NCBI GenBank assembly: GCA_015679605.1
Contig: JAAAVE010001021.1
Coordinates: 812 to 10,927 of the forward strand
Length of the DNA: 10,116 nucleotides
Direction: 5' to 3'
Source: Podila epigama
Lineage: Eukaryota; Mortierellomycota; Mortierellomycetes; Mortierellales; Mortierellaceae
The translations under genes were made by a program, and so were the position numbers. Position 1 is the first letter of the stretch, and each line of letters opens with the position of its first letter. Of the stretch, positions 6,856 through 10,116 are shown one piece after another. The notes under the pieces are model-generated. The model worked only from the letters and a program-made list of their open reading frames with translations, ran no database searches and had not been told where the DNA came from.

Positions 6856-8891
6856 ATGATCACACCATCAAAGCACTGTGCCCATTTCCTCACATCCTTC
6901 AGGCGGCTGGTCCGACTTGAAAACTCTTGTCTACTTCATACTAAAGCTCGACTTCAAAGACAGTCATTGGAATTGGGCACAGACTCCCTACATCATCGCT
7001 CATTGTCAGTGTTGCAGCACGACAATGTCAGGAACCGGCGGTACACGACAGCAGCCCTGGCAGAACCTTTGTCGAAAGAGATTCCAGGAGGTCATTCAGA
7101 GACTGACCACGGACCTCGGCAAAAGGAACGTGTGTTGTTACTCATGTCAGGAGGAGTGGACTCGTCCATGTGTGCCCATATCTTGCACAGTCAGGGATAT
7201 CATGTGACAGGGCTCTATATGCACAATTGGAACCACCAGGAGGAGACACAGGATGAAGTAGAAGGCAAGCCCTATCAGAGACGATCCGTCAATACCGCAC
7301 ATCTTCATGAGATAATGAGCGGGACGCCTGATGCTGATGTAGAGAACCGGTTGCCACGGACAGCCCAGATTCGGCCTAAAGTATGCACGTCTGAACGAGA
7401 TTGGGCAGATGTACAGGCAGTATGTAAGGAGATTGGGACCCCATGCCGTAGACTCGACTTTTCTCGTCAATATTGGAACCAGGTCTTTGAGATCATGCTT
7501 CGGGAATATGAGCAAGGCAGGACGCCGAACCCAGACGTCACTTGCAACAAAGAAATCAAGTTTGGGGAGCTGATCTCATGGTGTGAGAAGAATGGTGGTT
7601 TAGGGAAAGATCGTCATGTGTCAGCACAAAGCGCATCCTCTGCAGTCCTGGGATCTGAAAACGAGCCAAGACTCTCTAGGCGAGATGATATAGGGTGGGA
7701 CTACCTAGCAACAGGTCACTATGCAAGAGTCGAACGGGACCCAGTAACAGGACAAGCGAGACTTTTACGGGCAAGGGATAACAACAAAGATCAGACATAC
7801 TACCTCTCCACACTTTCGGAAAAGGTGCTTCGACATGTACTGTTCCCGCTCGCGCAACTGGACAAACCCACGGTGAAGAAAATGGCCATGAAGACAGGTG
7901 AAGCACAACTTCGGAATGCAGCATCCAAAAAGGAGAGTATGGGCATTTGCTTTGTTGGTCAACGTAGACGGTTCGGTGACTTTTTGAAAGAGTATTTGGA
8001 TTTGCGCCCTGGACCGGTGAAGGTAGATAGTATGGAAGGACCGGTGATTGGCGAACACAAGGGACTCGCACAATATACGGTCGGCCAAGCATCGGCGGTA
8101 ATCCATGGATCCAAAAAGTAAGCGTTTCGACACCTATGAAGAACAACTATTATGGGCCACTCGTTAACCTTTACACTTTTTTGTTGCTAGGTGGGTCGTA
8201 TTGCGGTCTGACTTGCCATCCAACACACTTATCGTCGTCGAGGGAACGTAAGTCTCAATAGTGTGCTGGTGATGGGATGGAGCATTGAGCAATATTTCAA
8301 GTCCATTAACTGAATCGCACAATTTGGTCATTGTATCTTCCTTCATTTCTAGTCAGAACAAGCGATTATTCTCTATAGGTTTAATCGCAGACAAGTGGCA
8401 TTGGATCTCGGGAAGTCCGCCCAAGAAGTTGTTTGAAGGCGGATCAAACGATCCGTTTCCTTTCACAGCTCAAATCCGACACCGCCAAACCCCTCGTACG
8501 AGAAAGTGATTTATTAGGATACTTTGAAGGGAGGGTATTGTGATGTTGGTTGTTTTGCTTATGGGTACGTCCTGACGTTTTATCTTGTCTCTCAATTTTA
8601 GAGCCGTGTACGATTGAACCAGTACAAGATGGTGATGCGCCAATGACTTTGGCGACTGCACTCAGGGTCCGCTTTCAGGAACCACAGCGTGCCATTGCAC
8701 CGGGCCAGGTACATATTATGAATAATTATGAGTATATGCTAGGTAGTCATGATCTTTGCATTCGAGGTATTAACGTGGTGTGAATGGTTTTTTTTTCTCG
8801 GATATTGTGATAGCAACTTGTGTTGTACGACAAGGATGAGTGTCTCGGTGGAGCTGTGATCCAGGCCAGCCTTCCTTCCTTGGATGTATAG
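6856..8891 (+). CDS. MTU1: Mitochondrial tRNA-specific 2-thiouridylase, MTU1/TRMU/MnmA family (5 exons)
   Basis: The enzyme adenylates and thiolates wobble U34 of mitochondrial Lys, Glu and Gln tRNAs. Exons are 6856-8117, 8191-8247, 8353-8495, 8602-8708 and 8814-8891, giving 548 residues. All donors are GTAAG or GTAC type, and the phases agree. Residues 1 to about 80 are Arg-rich with few acidic residues and no bacterial counterpart, fitting a mitochondrial targeting presequence. The PP-loop ATPase motif SGGVDSS is at 98-104. The catalytic cysteine is C230 in RTPNPDVTCNKEIKF. The second catalytic (persulfide) cysteine is C365 in MGICFVG. GHYAR, the KDQTYYL motif and QYTVGQ are also present. 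The short C-terminal exons rebuild the MnmA beta-barrel signatures WHWISG and IRHRQTP, then PGQQLVLYD...CLGGAVI. Two insertions of about 40-50 residues (about 128-175 and 250-280) set it apart from bacterial MnmA. Confidence 0.95.
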
Positions 8892-8919
8892 AATTGCTCA
8901 TAGAAATTTCTTATATCCA

Positions 8920-8934
8920 TGTAAATTTGTACAT
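8920..8934 (+). promoter_or_regulatory. Two adjacent PUF-like UGUANAU cores in the MTU1 3'UTR
   Basis: TGTAAAT (8920-8926) and TGTACAT (8928-8934) begin 29 and 37 nt after the MTU1 stop. Both match UGUANAU, seven of the eight PUF positions; the eighth base is T and C rather than A. In yeast, Puf3 targets mRNAs of nuclear-encoded mitochondrial proteins, so the placement is suggestive but unproven. Confidence 0.35.
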
Positions 8935-9357
8935 CTACCTTGACAGTCTATATTCGACTTGAAATGTGTCAACACAACGGATGGATGACACTGACCGGTG
9001 CTGGTGAAAAAAGATTGAACGACCAGTGACCGTTATGGTGTCATTATTGGAGCTGCAGGCTAAACAGGGGACACGGACAACTTTTAGGGTCCGCATCAAC
9101 ATACAGTTGCCCATCGTGGTACATTTTGTAGAACAAAACTTTGATGGGGGGGAGACGAGACAAAAAAATATTCCCATGAAGCATGAAGCTGGTTTGTCGT
9201 CTTGACTTTTTGACCTGCTCAGAAGAATACAACTCGCCAACATTAAAAAAAAAATGAGCGATCGATCCCACAAAAGGAAACAAAGCAATATGAGGAAAGG
9301 TTTAAGAAAAACAAATTGTAACGCGCAGTCTTGGGAAAGAAAAAGTCGTGGGACAAA

Positions 9358-9444
9358 TTCGTTTCCGTCTTCTTTTTCTTCTTTTCCTTTTTTTTACATC
9401 TTCTTCTCCACCTTTTCACTCCATCCACACATCACCATCACACC
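9358..9444 (+). promoter_or_regulatory. Pyrimidine-rich leader before the aminopeptidase P start
   Basis: From about 9358 to 9418 the plus strand is almost only T and C, with repeated TTCTTC units. A C/A-rich stretch with CATCACCATCACACC then runs into the ATG at 9445. CT-rich tracts before the start are known from strongly expressed fungal genes. The start context CACCATGA has A at -3. Confidence 0.5.
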
Positions 9445-10031
9445 ATGACCGCAACCAGCACAACCGAGCGCTTGCAAAAGATTCGCGCTCTCATGCAGAG
9501 CCCCGCGTACAATGTCACCGCCTTGTAAGAAGCATTCTCATTCTTTTTTTTCTTGGTTCCCACGGTTTTAAGATGTCATATGGCATGGACTGAATGCAGG
9601 CTACCAACAAATCCACATGTTTGGGTCTCGTTTTTCTCACGCATGAAACACATGAACTATTTTCGCTCTTCATTTCCATTGTTATCCCATTTCTTAGCGT
9701 TGTCCCATCCGAAGATGCTCACCAGGTAACCACAAAGCTTTTCCTGTACATATGAATCACAAGAAAATGTCGCGACGCATTCATTAACACGACATCTCTC
9801 TTTTTTTTCAACATTTAAAAGAGCGAGTATGTTGCCGACTGCGACGAGCGCCGTGCCTACATCTCCGGCTTCACCGGCTCTGCAGGATTGGCTGTCGTTG
9901 CTCTCGACTCGGCTGCCCTCTTCACCGACGGTCGCTACTTTCTCCAAGCTTCGCAACAGCTTGACCACAACTGGACCCTGATGAAGTCTGGTCTCCCAGA
10001 TGTGCCCACCTGGCAAGAGTACCTTGTCAAG
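9445..10031 (+). CDS. XPNPEP1: Xaa-Pro aminopeptidase (aminopeptidase P), 5' part only, cut by window end
   Basis: The cytosolic enzyme removes N-terminal residues that precede proline. Three exons are visible: 9445-9524, 9698-9725 (28 nt) and 9822-10031, coding 106 residues. A fourth intron starts at 10032 with GTAAAA and runs off the window. The start is the ATG in CACCATGA. The visible part is the first creatinase-type N-terminal domain: [45 protein letters not shown] and [19 protein letters not shown] are all close to the eukaryotic XPNPEP1 group. Motifs such as SEDAHQ|SEYV are rebuilt exactly across exon joins. No organellar presequence is visible, so a cytosolic form is likely. The catalytic metal-binding domain lies beyond the window. 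Codons in exon 3 strongly favour C-ending forms, unlike the neighbouring genes, which suggests high expression. Confidence 0.94.
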
Positions 10032-10102
10032 GTAAAAAGGAAGAGTCGATCACGTTGGCATACGTTTCTGTATTGTTTTTCTATGAGAGATCGTGGTTCT
10101 CT

Positions 10103-10116
10103 CTTTTTTTTTTTTT
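10103..10116 (+). repeat. Poly-T tract at the window end, inside an intron
   Basis: A run of 14 T closes the window within the fourth intron of the aminopeptidase P gene. Similar T runs occur in other introns and spacers here (137-149, 641-656, 5619-5631), so this is part of a general T-tract habit of this genome region. Confidence 0.7.

Larger units (their letters stand above)
8892..9444. promoter_or_regulatory. Intergenic region: MTU1 3'UTR and aminopeptidase P promoter/leader
   Basis: These 553 bp separate two tandem plus-strand genes. The first part is expected MTU1 3'UTR and holds two UGUANAU cores at 8920-8934. The last roughly 85 bp form the pyrimidine-rich leader of the next gene. 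In between are an A10 run at about 9245-9254 and a G7 run at about 9144-9150. Minus-strand reading frames here lack a convincing start, known motif or splice structure, so I call no gene. Confidence 0.5.

Noticed and set aside
7676-8146. 156-codon minus-strand open frame
   Set aside because: Antisense to the MTU1 first exon, with no recognisable domain.
8892-9444. tRNA or small RNA gene in the largest spacer
   Set aside because: I found no cloverleaf, no T-arm GGTTC-A box and no strong hairpin by eye. Transcript evidence would be needed to say more.

Overview
This window looks like nuclear DNA from a filamentous fungus, most likely an early-diverging (Mucoromycota/Mortierella-like) lineage. 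That placement is inferred. It rests on five closely packed, intron-rich housekeeping genes, introns mostly 75-175 nt long with GT-AG ends and T-rich 3' regions, CTAAC/TTAAC branch-like motifs, many long T homopolymers, and a secreted acid sphingomyelinase that keeps an animal-type saposin domain. There is no sign of a bacterial operon, mobile element, CRISPR array, rRNA or tRNA gene.

Layout. (1) About 116-2320, + strand: a ten-exon gene for the SAGA deubiquitinase-module subunit Sgf11 (ATXN7L3 family). It has an N-terminal helix, a Zn finger and a long low-complexity basic/serine-rich tail. (2) 2482-5293, - strand: a five-exon gene for a 779-residue acid sphingomyelinase with signal peptide, serine-rich linker, saposin-B domain and metallophosphoesterase domain. 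It is tail to tail with gene 1. (3) 5729-6550, - strand: a two-exon gene for the eEF1A lysine methyltransferase Efm5/EEF1AKMT1. (4) 6856-8891, + strand: a five-exon gene for the mitochondrial tRNA 2-thiouridylase MTU1/Slm3. It is divergent from gene 3 across a 305-bp shared promoter region. (5) 9445 to past the window end, + strand: the first three exons of a cytosolic Xaa-Pro aminopeptidase (aminopeptidase P), with stronger codon bias than its neighbours and a pyrimidine-rich leader.

The genes belong to separate processes: chromatin/transcription, sphingolipid turnover, modification of the translation elongation factor, mitochondrial tRNA thiolation and peptide turnover. I see no evidence that they act together. 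Exon joins for genes 2-5 are phase-consistent and recreate conserved family motifs across the junctions, so those models are strong. Gene 1 is certain in identity, but its first exon and one internal exon have alternatives. I did not find an undescribed multi-gene system. The points worth checking are a GC-AG intron, an extra cysteine cluster and a PIP-box-like peptide in the Sgf11 homologue, a 28-nt microexon, insertions in MTU1 and Pumilio-type 3'UTR motifs.
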